29,424 nucleotides of DNA from a virus: positions 1 to 29,424 of the IMG/VR virus record IMGVR_UViG_3300003690_000042. One strand, 5' to 3'. Both the position numbers and the translations under genes were made by a program. The notes under the pieces were generated by a model. That model was not told the origin of the DNA. It searched no databases and saw nothing but the letters and a program-made list of their open reading frames with translations. Shown piece by piece: positions 17,496-23,749 of this stretch (positions are counted from its first letter, which is position 1; the number at the start of each line of letters is the position of its first letter).

Positions 17496-17516
17496 TGTAC
17501 TAGAATCCCTTATCGA

Positions 17517-18125
17517 CTAGTCAGCCACTACTTTACCTGCAGCCTTGAATCCATCCAGTGCAGCGGCTCTTGTCTTACTATCCTTACCGCCTACTTGTTG
17601 TGTAGGCTGGGGCACACTTCCCATTACTTCTTTCCATGCCTGGCTAACGGTATCAAACTGTTTTCCATCGACTGTGATTTTGTGGTTACGTGGGCCAGAC
17701 CTACCAGTCCCATTACCATTCGAGCCAAGCTTTTGCAGACCACCTAACGTAGTAGTGACCACAAACTTGCCGTCTGCTTTGCTCAGTCTGCAAACTAAAT
17801 CGCCAGCAGTTTGTAGATTCATGAATCCCGCTTCAACGGCTTTGGCGACGTGTTCACTGAATAGGTCACTAGCGTGGGTTTCCAGTGCAGTCCTACCGGC
17901 TGCTTCTTTCTTAGCCAGTTCGTCAGCAGCGGATTTTTCAGTGTCTACTCTGGTTTTAGCCTTACCTGCTATTTCAGATTGGATTTTATTAATGGCCTCT
18001 ACCATCAGCAGACCGCCTAACGCAACAGCATCTCCAAACTGTTTCTCGTACGTCAACCGGATTTCATCTGAGATTACTTCCAATCTAGTCTGCTTGATAG
18101 TGGTCTCGATTGCGGGCTGTGCCAT
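17517..18125 (-). CDS. Unknown helical protein, 202 aa, self-contained transcription unit
   Basis: Residues 1 to about 110 are helical and rich in Ala, Glu and Lys, with a likely coiled coil around IAGKAKTRVDTEKSAADELA. A Gly/Asn/Ser linker (about 135-145) follows, and then a small C-terminal domain beginning NHKITVDGKQFDTVSQAWKE, which looks like a compact strand-helix fold. I do not recognise the family. The ATG has GGTGAT 5 nt upstream, matching the 3' part of the Shine-Dalgarno consensus. The gene has its own near-consensus promoter and its own terminator, opposes its neighbours, and by eye is GC-richer, with fewer CTA, AGT and GTA codons than the rest of the phage. These are features of a moron gene or a recent acquisition. 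An antisense frame of similar length is judged a shadow. Confidence 0.7.
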   Translation of the reverse strand: MAQPAIETTIKQTRLEVISDEIRLTYEKQFGDAVALGGLLMVEAINKIQSEIAGKAKTRVDTEKSAADELAKKEAAGRTALETHASDLFSEHVAKAVEAGFMNLQTAGDLVCRLSKADGKFVVTTTLGGLQKLGSNGNGTGRSGPRNHKITVDGKQFDTVSQAWKEVMGSVPQPTQQVGGKDSKTRAAALDGFKAAGKVVAD

Positions 18126-18182
18126 GGTGTATCACCATTCCTTGTAGTGCTACCGGCTCCCCTTGGAGTCCGATGCACCGTA

Positions 18183-18212
18183 AGTATAACAAAGTGGATT
18201 CTAGTATGTCAA
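18183..18212 (-). promoter_or_regulatory. Promoter of the 202-aa gene
   Basis: On the minus strand TTGACA (18212-18207), an 18-bp spacer and TATACT (18188-18183) form a good sigma-70 promoter. The start point would be near 18176, giving a leader of about 50 nt that contains a CTCC/GGAG hairpin before the Shine-Dalgarno. Confidence 0.75.
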
Positions 18213-18252
18213 GCATATAAACATTCTAATACATATAAAGGAAAGGCGGTAC

Positions 18253-18378
18253 ATGATGCCAGGCACAAGTCAGGCGTGCAAATTAGTGTTTCTGTTGCAA
18301 GGCATCAGCCAGGCACAAAATCTAGTAGTTAGAACAGATGTTCTAAACGTAGTATCCATAGGCACAAGCCAGGTATAA
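18253..18378 (+). CDS. Possible 41-aa protein over the repeat region
   Basis: The frame starts MMPGTSQACKLVFLLQGISQ and ends VVSIGTSQV. AAAGGCGG lies about 4 nt before the ATG. No clear plus-strand promoter is upstream, and the underlying DNA repeats fall in different frames (GTSQ, QAQ, GTSQ), so the repeats are probably kept at DNA level and the frame may be chance. Confidence 0.25.
   Translation: MMPGTSQACKLVFLLQGISQAQNLVVRTDVLNVVSIGTSQV
18259..18374. repeat. Three AGGCACAA repeats spaced about 50 bp
   Basis: AGGCACAA occurs at 18261, 18311 and 18360. The first and third copies extend to AGGCACAAGYCAGG and the second begins CCAGGCACAAAA. The spacing (50 and 49 bp) is close to five helical turns, which would place the copies on one face of the DNA. 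Iterons or an array of regulator sites are possible. The set is too short and too few for a CRISPR array. Confidence 0.45.
18329..18346. promoter_or_regulatory. Inverted repeat TTAGAACA-GA-TGTTCTAA, operator candidate
   Basis: Two perfect 8-bp arms are separated by 2 bp, a size typical of sites for dimeric HTH regulators. It lies between the promoter of the 202-aa gene and the rightward promoter at 18455. Confidence 0.45.
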
Positions 18379-18390
18379 ACGTCTGGACAT

Positions 18391-18402
18391 AGCACCGGTG
18401 CT
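18391..18402. promoter_or_regulatory. Palindrome AGCACCGGTGCT
   Basis: An exact 12-bp palindrome lies 52 bp upstream of the -35 box of the rightward promoter. It may be an operator; no binding protein is assigned. Confidence 0.3.
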
Positions 18403-18454
18403 TTCACATGAGCCACTAGAACTAGTACGGGTTTTCTAGTCACGGTATATGGAC

Positions 18455-18484
18455 TTGACAATCATGTATTCCATAGTATATAAT
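18455..18484 (+). promoter_or_regulatory. Main promoter of the right-arm operon
   Basis: TTGACA (18455-18460), an 18-bp spacer and TATAAT (18479-18484) match the consensus boxes exactly. Transcription would begin near 18491, about 54 nt before the first micro-gene, and no strong terminator is seen before the end of the window. Confidence 0.8.
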
Positions 18485-18544
18485 TGAGACTGGCACCTCT
18501 CAACATGGGAGCGAGGCCACTAGACTAAAAAGGGGTGAATAGTA

Positions 18545-18694
18545 ATGTCTGCTACGTGTCAAGGTTGTGGAGTCACTAGTACCATCGGGCCAATAGCATT
18601 AGCAACGGGACGCACATCATTCTACTGTGTTACTGTTGGTGCATACAGTGAAGTAGAGATAGTAGAGGAACCGCCTGAATTACACATGCGGTAG
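18545..18694 (+). CDS. Micro-protein with N-terminal CxxC, 49 aa
   Basis: It is the first gene of the right-arm operon. The sequence begins MSATCQGCGVTSTIGPIALA, and a third Cys lies in SFYCVTVG; the C-terminus is acidic (VEIVEEPPELHMR). AGGGGT with spacer GAATAGTA precedes the ATG, and the same leader, with one change, precedes the 124-aa gene. The CxxC knuckle suggests a metal site. Small early proteins of this kind often act on host targets, but no function can be assigned. Confidence 0.65.
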   Translation: MSATCQGCGVTSTIGPIALATGRTSFYCVTVGAYSEVEIVEEPPELHMR

Positions 18695-18746
18695 TGAGTA
18701 CCGCTGTCAGTATCTACTACGGGGTATCAATAAGAGGGATGATAGT

Positions 18747-18842
18747 ATGTTCAATAAAAAATGTTGGAAGTGTTATCGTAGTGTACTTAGAAGCTGGCTA
18801 ATTAAACACACACTATGGAAACCAGTAGGATGGTACGAATAA
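18747..18842 (+). CDS. Basic Trp-rich micro-protein, 31 aa
   Basis: The frame begins MFNKKCWKCYRSVLRSWLIK and ends PVGWYE, with CWKC (a CxxC pair), four Trp and many basic residues. AGAGGGATG lies about 5 nt before the ATG. A frame this short can be chance, but the ribosome site and the tight fit between two other genes support it. An amphipathic basic helix is likely in the middle. Function unknown. Confidence 0.5.
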   Translation: MFNKKCWKCYRSVLRSWLIKHTLWKPVGWYE

Positions 18843-18883
18843 CCCGACCCGTACGGGGTATCTAATTATAGGGGTAAATAGTA

Positions 18884-19258
18884 ATGGTACTAGCAACAGA
18901 GACAAGGAACGAAATAAAGAATTCAGTAGTAGCTATCTTTGATTCACTAGAACTAGAGGACTTGCAAGACATACAGATTATACTACGCAAAGTAATGAGT
19001 ATTAAGGGACAGCAACAAGGCTTGCATATAAAAATTGGTAGTCAAGTACACTGGCAACAGAACCGTAATAAAGTAATGACGGGTGTTGTTACTAAGGTCA
19101 ACAAGACTAGTGTAAATGTAGATACTACTCAAGGCCCATGGCGAGTACATCTATCGGCTATTAATAGTGGGGTATTAAATTCTATAGCTAAACCTGATTG
19201 GCGTAAGCAAAGGGATAATGATACACTAGAAGATTGGAATAAAGTAATCAATCGTTAG
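18884..19258 (+). CDS. Protein with SH3/KOW-like C-terminal domain, 124 aa
   Basis: Residues 1 to about 45 are helical (LEDLQDIQIILRKVM). Residues about 50-100 have the pattern of a small SH3-like barrel: KIGSQVHWQQNRNK, then GVVTKVNKTSVNVDT and GPWRVHLSAI. This order (a GD.V strand, a turn with a basic residue, GTV.KVNK..V.V, then a W.V strand) recurs in small nucleic-acid-associated domains. The ATG has AGGGGTAAATAGTA upstream. Its place just before the AAA+/VWA pair suggests shared expression and perhaps a partner or adaptor role, which is inference. No catalytic residues are apparent. Confidence 0.65.
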   Translation: MVLATETRNEIKNSVVAIFDSLELEDLQDIQIILRKVMSIKGQQQGLHIKIGSQVHWQQNRNKVMTGVVTKVNKTSVNVDTTQGPWRVHLSAINSGVLNSIAKPDWRKQRDNDTLEDWNKVINR

Positions 19259-19268
19259 ACTATCCCAC

Positions 19269-19297
19269 CACCGTATCTACTACCACTAGGTACGGTG
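19269..19297. other. Hairpin CACCGTA/TACGGTG before the AAA+ gene
   Basis: A perfect 7-bp stem with a 15-nt loop is followed by two copies of GGACTAGT (near 19301 and 19314). There is no U tract. It may act as an attenuator, processing site or mRNA stabiliser between the 124-aa gene and the AAA+ gene. Confidence 0.35.
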
Positions 19298-19357
19298 CTT
19301 GGACTAGTTTAGCTGGACTAGTGGCATACTAATATACAGCAGAGGGGTAAGTATACA

Positions 19358-20464
19358 ATGTCTAAAGAACGTCTACTAGCAATGGAAGCCGAACTAAATA
19401 CCCGGTACCTAGACCGTAGTGATGTATGTCGTGGACTATTACTAGCGGTACTATCTAGTAACCACATAGAACTACTAGGTGCTCCCGGTACGGCCAAGTC
19501 TGCACTAACCTACGATTTCATGGACTATCTAATAGATGATGCTGGTAGTGACAAGAAGTTTAGTTGGTTGTTCACTAAGTTTACTACAGTGGATGAGGTA
19601 ATGGGGCCGGTTTCTATTCAAGGTATGAAGGACGATAGATACACTAGGATAGTAACTAACAAGCTTCCGGAAGCACGCTTCGCATACTTGGATGAAATAT
19701 ACAAGGCCAATAGTCCTCTACTTAATAGTCTACTCTCCATACTACAAGAGGGTATCTTTTATAATAACGGTGGTGCTACTCACTGCCCACTACAAATGTG
19801 TATTGGTAGTAGTAATGAATTACCTGACGAGGATGAAGGACTATCCGCACTAAGGGACAGGTATCTACTACGGTATCAAGTCCAGTATCTACAAGATGCT
19901 ACCACATTTAGTCAACTACTCACACTAGACCATCCTGTTAAGGTAGTATCTAAACTAAGCATGGTTGATTTGGATGCTGATATAGAGGCAGTCAAGGCTC
20001 TAAAGATTACTGATGATACAGTGCGTAGTATTACACTAGTGTGGGAACGGCTACGGGAAATGGGAATATTTCCTAGTGACCGTAGATTCAAGGCTATGAT
20101 TAAAGTAATGGCCGCTGAATCATGGCTAATGGGTGCTACTGAGATAGTACCTGATAGTATCATAGTGGGTGAACACATACTATGGGACAAGCCCGAGCAG
20201 TTTAGAACTGTAAAGCAAATCATTAGAGCATCAGTAAACCCGTCACTATCAGAGGCGCAGGAATTCTTAACAGCCGCACAAGAAGGACTAGCTACTGTTA
20301 AAGATGGCTCTAATAGTGAGGAAATAACTCAAGTGGCTAAGTCTATTAGAGTAATGCTACAAGAGTGTGAACATCTTAGTCAGAGTACAGAAGTAACTAA
20401 GATAACAGCATCTATTAAGATTATTGAGAATCAAGTAGTTAATATGATGCTAGGTAGTTCATAG
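19358..20464 (+). CDS. MoxR-family AAA+ ATPase, RavA-like
   Basis: The 368-aa protein has a full AAA+ core: Walker A GAPGTAKS (41-48), Walker B RFAYLDEIYKAN (107-118), sensor 1 Asn in GSSNELP (151-157), Arg finger candidates in ALRDRYLLRY (164-173), and a sensor 2-region SDRRFKAMIKVMAAES in the helical lid. The LDEI.KANSPLLNSLLSILQE segment and the SDRR motif are typical of MoxR proteins, and of RavA in particular. MoxR ATPases work as hexameric remodelling or maturation factors with a VWA-domain partner, and the next gene encodes such a partner. AGGGGTAAGTATACA precedes the ATG. E. coli RavA is longer because of an extra C-terminal LARA domain, which is absent here. The target in the infected cell is unknown. 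Confidence 0.88.
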   Translation: MSKERLLAMEAELNTRYLDRSDVCRGLLLAVLSSNHIELLGAPGTAKSALTYDFMDYLIDDAGSDKKFSWLFTKFTTVDEVMGPVSIQGMKDDRYTRIVTNKLPEARFAYLDEIYKANSPLLNSLLSILQEGIFYNNGGATHCPLQMCIGSSNELPDEDEGLSALRDRYLLRYQVQYLQDATTFSQLLTLDHPVKVVSKLSMVDLDADIEAVKALKITDDTVRSITLVWERLREMGIFPSDRRFKAMIKVMAAESWLMGATEIVPDSIIVGEHILWDKPEQFRTVKQIIRASVNPSLSEAQEFLTAAQEGLATVKDGSNSEEITQVAKSIRVMLQECEHLSQSTEVTKITASIKIIENQVVNMMLGSS

Positions 20465-20503
20465 TAGGCAATATAAATCCTATCTAATTTGAAAGGATGT
20501 AGT

Positions 20504-21973
20504 ATGCGAACAATAATTAAACCGGATGAACTAGTACATCAAACCACTAAGCTAGACACCATGTTCTATGGTAGTGTAGTAAACAACAGCAAGAATATAC
20601 AAGAGGTACTAGCTAGACGAGTAGACAAGATAACAGGTGCCGATATATTCCAGGCTTTGTATCAGTGGGAACCCCATCTTAAAGATAGTAGTCCAGATAC
20701 CGCCTTGAGTAGTTGGCTAGACAAGACTATTAAAACGCAGAGTTTCAAGGAACTACGTGCTACTACAGTAGGGGATAGGAATCTAGCGGCAGGTGCTTCT
20801 ATTACTCTATTCCGAGAGTTAATGCGTAGTAAAGAATCAATATTCAAGGCAGTACTACAAACTAGACATAGTAAAGACCAACTAGAAGCCATGCCACTAG
20901 ATGAAACCACGCTTAGTAACTTAGAGGCTAAGATTAGTGAGGCCCAACAAAAGTTAGCCGATATGATAGATGGTGATAGTACTACAGCAGAGAATCCGCA
21001 ATCACCTGATAAAATGGGTGGTCTATCACCAGATTCAAGTGCTATAACTACTGCTATTAGTCAGACCAATGCTACTATGACTATGGCCTCTGAACTAGCA
21101 GCCTTTGATGCCGCCACTGGCGGTGGTAGTACACTATCCAATGATGGTAGTGATAAGGTACTGGATACACTAGACTCTGGACTAATGGAGAAAATAACAG
21201 CACAAGATACGCTACGTAAAGTGTTCCAAATAGCAGGTAGAATGAGGGTTATACTACAGCAGGCTAAGTCACGTAAACCACAACGTGCCCCAACTCCAGT
21301 CAGTATAACAGTAGGCAGTGACTTATCTAATGTAATTAGTAGTGAACTTGGTACACTATCTGATGTAGTAACAGAGGATAAATTCTACGCTAAGTATCTA
21401 GATAAATCGTTACTGATGTACGACCACAAGAGTAAGGTTAATGAGGGACTAGGCCCGTTCATATGTCTAATGGATGTATCAGGCTCTATGAGTGGTGTTC
21501 CACTACAGACAGCCCAAGCCTTGTATGTTGCGCTTAGTCGTATGGCAGTAGAGAAGCAACGTAAGGTATGTTTCATACCATTTGCATCTAATCCAGGTAA
21601 GAGCCAAGAGATTAGTAACAGTAAAGAATTAGTGGGTAGTATTACTAGTAACTATCGTGGTGTGGGTAGTGGTACTAATTTCAAGTCAGCACTAGAACAA
21701 GGACTAGACTATCTCGCTACTCAAGCGAAATTCAAGTTAGCCGATATTATACTAATCACTGATGGTGATGCTTATCTAGATGATAGATGGATAACATGGT
21801 TCACTGAACAGAAGCTTAAGTATGGATTTAGATTAGTGGGATTAAATGTAGGTAGTGGTCGTAGACATTGGCAAGAGTCCCAATTAAAGATGTTTGATGC
21901 TACTGCATACATGGAACGAGGACAACTAAGTAAATTAGATTGGATGCACAACCTTGCAGATAGTTTAGTATAG
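20504..21973 (+). CDS. VWA-domain protein, ViaA-like partner of the MoxR ATPase
   Basis: The start at 20504 (MRTIIKPDEL) has AAAGGA 6 nt upstream; a TTG start 15 nt earlier is less likely. The 489-aa protein has a helical N-terminal region, a low-complexity Asp/Ser/Thr linker (about 155-225), then the ViaA-type signature GSDLSNVISSELGTL (271-285), a YLDKSLLMYD segment, and a C-terminal VWA domain. The metal-ion site is complete: DVSGS (Asp324, Ser326, Ser328), Thr391 in GSGTNF and Asp420 in ITDGD. ViaA-type proteins bind RavA-type ATPases and modulate them. The order ATPase then VWA and the 39-nt gap match the cellular operon. A CobT-like reading was considered, but the SEL.TL signature favours ViaA. 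Confidence 0.85.
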   Translation: MRTIIKPDELVHQTTKLDTMFYGSVVNNSKNIQEVLARRVDKITGADIFQALYQWEPHLKDSSPDTALSSWLDKTIKTQSFKELRATTVGDRNLAAGASITLFRELMRSKESIFKAVLQTRHSKDQLEAMPLDETTLSNLEAKISEAQQKLADMIDGDSTTAENPQSPDKMGGLSPDSSAITTAISQTNATMTMASELAAFDAATGGGSTLSNDGSDKVLDTLDSGLMEKITAQDTLRKVFQIAGRMRVILQQAKSRKPQRAPTPVSITVGSDLSNVISSELGTLSDVVTEDKFYAKYLDKSLLMYDHKSKVNEGLGPFICLMDVSGSMSGVPLQTAQALYVALSRMAVEKQRKVCFIPFASNPGKSQEISNSKELVGSITSNYRGVGSGTNFKSALEQGLDYLATQAKFKLADIILITDGDAYLDDRWITWFTEQKLKYGFRLVGLNVGSGRRHWQESQLKMFDATAYMERGQLSKLDWMHNLADSLV

Positions 21974-21987
21974 AAGGAGATTAGATT

Positions 21988-22326
21988 ATGGTAAACAAAA
22001 ATAGGATTAAACCGTATCCTGAAACACATCAGCAAGGGACTATTACTATAGAGAAAGCACTACCTATGGGTGTAACAGTAGGGGATTTTGGTATTCAAAT
22101 TGCTAGTGATGGTAGAGTTTGGATTTGTGTAGATGGTGAGGCTATTATTAGATTCAAGTCTGGTAGTAGTTGGGGCAACCGTACTGTACCTAGTGAGACA
22201 GTAGAAGAATCAGTAGAAAACTGGTACTTAAATACCATCAGCCAAAAGTCAGATAGGACTAAAGCAGACATGGAATTGTTGTGGCCTTACACCAAATGGA
22301 CAGTTAAGGACAAGAGTGGTAGCTAA
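21988..22326 (+). CDS. Unknown protein, 112 aa, downstream of the ATPase/VWA pair
   Basis: AAGGAG with an 8-nt spacer precedes the ATG. The sequence is basic at the N-terminus (MVNKNRIKPYPETHQ), then shows strand-like segments (TVGDFGIQIASDGRVWICVD, EAIIRF) and a helical C-terminus ending WTVKDKSGS. It has one Cys, no membrane segment and no motif I recognise. It lies 14 nt after the VWA gene, so it may be co-translated and functionally linked to that pair; this is inference from spacing alone. Confidence 0.65.
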   Translation: MVNKNRIKPYPETHQQGTITIEKALPMGVTVGDFGIQIASDGRVWICVDGEAIIRFKSGSSWGNRTVPSETVEESVENWYLNTISQKSDRTKADMELLWPYTKWTVKDKSGS

Positions 22327-22345
22327 TTAAAGGTAGGTAAATAAT

Positions 22346-22603
22346 ATGGTACAAAATACATCAACTACTGGAGACTCTACAGTAACTATACTAGTTAAAC
22401 CTGGCGTAGTTAATACTATTAACAAGTATATCAATGCACAATCTACACAAGTTTGGGATAGTGGAGGTAATCACTACTACCGACTACCAGTAATATCACT
22501 ACATTCATGCAGTAAGTTTGTTACTTTTGACTGCCCTTGTACACTATGTGGATTCCCACAAGATTCCTCACTACATAAGATGGTACTAGTATCACACGTA
22601 TAA
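22346..22603 (+). CDS. Unknown protein, 85 aa, with C-terminal CxCxxC
   Basis: AGGTAGGTAA lies upstream of the ATG. The N-terminal part has a strand and helix (VTILVKPGVVNTINKYINAQ) and an aromatic HYYRLPVISLHSCSKF stretch. Near the C-terminus CPCTLCG gives a tight cluster of cysteines, and with Cys in LHSCSK and two His (LHKM, SHV) it could bind zinc. No family is recognised. Confidence 0.6.
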   Translation: MVQNTSTTGDSTVTILVKPGVVNTINKYINAQSTQVWDSGGNHYYRLPVISLHSCSKFVTFDCPCTLCGFPQDSSLHKMVLVSHV

Positions 22604-22628
22604 ACTGCCATAAGTAGAGAGTATAAGC

Positions 22629-22916
22629 ATGACTACTAAAAAGTTTAGCATGGCGGAGATACGGCGTAGAGTACAGCATGAGTCAGCAGAATCTAGTGAT
22701 GATGTAGTGAAAACTGCGGCAATGTATAGAATAGAACGTAAGTATAAAAAAGATATACGTTGGCTATTAAATCCTGACCGTGGTAGTGGTAGAACACTAG
22801 CTAAGAAATACGCCGTAACAGAGAGTGCTATTAGTATATGGCGTAAGAAGTTAGGGATAGTAGTAGAGAATAGTAGTCACTATGAGAAGGGACACTATCC
22901 TACTAGGTGGTTATGA
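22629..22916 (+). CDS. HTH DNA-binding protein, 95 aa
   Basis: Residues about 55-78 (GRTLAKKYAVTESAISIWRK) form a helix-turn-helix: a LAKKYAVT first helix and turn, then ESAISIWRKKLG as recognition helix. The N-terminus is a charged helix (AEIRRRVQHE). The protein is basic overall. Its TGA overlaps the next ATG (ATGA), so translation of the RepA-like ATPase is coupled to it. It is the only clear small transcription-regulator-like protein in the window besides the TerS candidate, and so is the best guess for binding one of the palindromes at 15872, 15924 or 18329. An origin-binding role is the alternative given its neighbour. Confidence 0.7.
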   Translation: MTTKKFSMAEIRRRVQHESAESSDDVVKTAAMYRIERKYKKDIRWLLNPDRGSGRTLAKKYAVTESAISIWRKKLGIVVENSSHYEKGHYPTRWL

Positions 22917-23749
22917 AGCCTGAATCACTAGAAGAATTTTTAGCATGGCAAGCACCACACAGACCAGAACTAATACAAGGTAGACTACTAGTACCTGGCA
23001 GTGTAATGTTTTTATATGGTGAGTATAGTACGTGGAAGTCCTGGTTAGCTATGTCATTAGCACATGCACTAGCGGATGGTAGTCGGTGGCTACATCTAAA
23101 GACTACACCTACCAAAGTACTACTCATTAATGCAGAACTACCTAAAGCAGAGTATCAATCTAGATGGAAGGCTTACCTTGCAAAGCATACTATTAAACAT
23201 CCAGAGAATTTAGTAGTAGACAACGACACTGAAATGGCACTGGATAGTTATGTTGGTATTAACAACTACATCCAGTGGCTACAGTTTCTAGCAGTAGAGG
23301 GGGTGATAATAGATAATCTATATGCGGCCATGGCAGGAGACTTAACTAAGAATACTGATGCTAATGTACTAATACGTAACATGAATAGACTACGAGCTAT
23401 AGGTATATTCGTTGCAATGGTGCATCATTCTAGACAGGAGCAGTATAGTACGACTGGAAAAGTAAACCAACGAGCATACGAAATGTTTGGTAGTTCCTTT
23501 CTTACTAACTGGGCTGATACTATACTAGAAACAAGGGGAATATATGAATCAGGTTATTCCGACGCAATCACGCTCACCGCCCAAAAGCACAGGCTTAGTC
23601 CACTAAAGCCAATGACCACCAGTTACAACTTCAATAGAAATAAATTAGAATTTGAATTAATAGTGAGGACAATAGACCATGACTCAGCAACAAGCAATAC
23701 CAATCGACCCCGCAGTAGCAGCAACCATGCTGCAAGGTATGACGCATGA
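22913..23749 (+). CDS. RepA/DnaB-type RecA-fold ATPase, probable helicase, 278 aa
   Basis: Walker A is GEYSTWKS (36-43) and Walker B is GVIIDNLYAAM (130-140). The order LINAE (about 71-75) and FVAMVHHSR (about 168-176) matches the H1a, H2 and H3 motifs of RepA-type hexameric helicases (AAA_25-like). The start is the ATG at 22913, which overlaps the preceding stop as ATGA; a GTG 6 nt earlier is possible. The 3' end overlaps the next gene by 71 nt, and the last 20 or so residues are a Ser/Asn/Arg-rich tail likely to be disordered. With the polymerase, nucleases and RecA-fold ATPase downstream it would supply the unwinding step in replication. Lack of a primase domain means a separate primase is needed. 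Confidence 0.8.
   Translation: MKPESLEEFLAWQAPHRPELIQGRLLVPGSVMFLYGEYSTWKSWLAMSLAHALADGSRWLHLKTTPTKVLLINAELPKAEYQSRWKAYLAKHTIKHPENLVVDNDTEMALDSYVGINNYIQWLQFLAVEGVIIDNLYAAMAGDLTKNTDANVLIRNMNRLRAIGIFVAMVHHSRQEQYSTTGKVNQRAYEMFGSSFLTNWADTILETRGIYESGYSDAITLTAQKHRLSPLKPMTTSYNFNRNKLEFELIVRTIDHDSATSNTNRPRSSSNHAARYDA

Larger units (their letters stand above)
16842..17516. other. Gene-free region, CTAG-rich, with repeats and foldable segments
   Basis: I see no frame with a credible start and ribosome site and no tRNA (no T-loop GTTCRA with matching stems). A T7 run at 16859-16866 follows the 258-aa gene but lacks a good stem. CTAG occurs about 12 times between 16971 and 17520, several-fold more than base composition predicts. 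Short words recur: ACTATCCTTTA (16943, 17390, 17408), AGGCCATAC (two copies) and AATTCGTA (two copies). The convergent genes on both sides, plus this structure, suggest a structured RNA, a replication origin or a packaging-related site. None of these can be chosen from sequence alone. Confidence 0.5.

Noticed and set aside
16842-17516. tRNA genes in the gene-free block
   Set aside because: No T-loop GTTCRA with matching stems and no 7-bp acceptor pair at tRNA distance was found by eye.
17545-18147. Plus-strand frame of 200 aa opposite the 202-aa gene
   Set aside because: The minus frame has promoter, ribosome site, terminator and a normal protein composition. The plus frame has none of these and reads as a Ser/Cys/Pro-rich shadow.
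18259-18374. CRISPR-like array from the AGGCACAA repeats
   Set aside because: Only three short imperfect copies, no palindromic repeat of normal length, and no cas genes. The lone PD-(D/E)XK nuclease lacks the Cas4 cysteine cluster.
18270-18461. Minus-strand frame of 63 aa over the repeat region
   Set aside because: No ribosome site, and it spans palindromes, repeats and the -35 box of a promoter, so a regulatory role of the DNA is more likely.
19358-21973. CobS/CobT cobaltochelatase-type annotation for the ATPase/VWA pair
   Set aside because: The SDRR motif of the ATPase and the SEL.TL signature before the VWA domain point to RavA/ViaA, and no other cobalamin gene is present.
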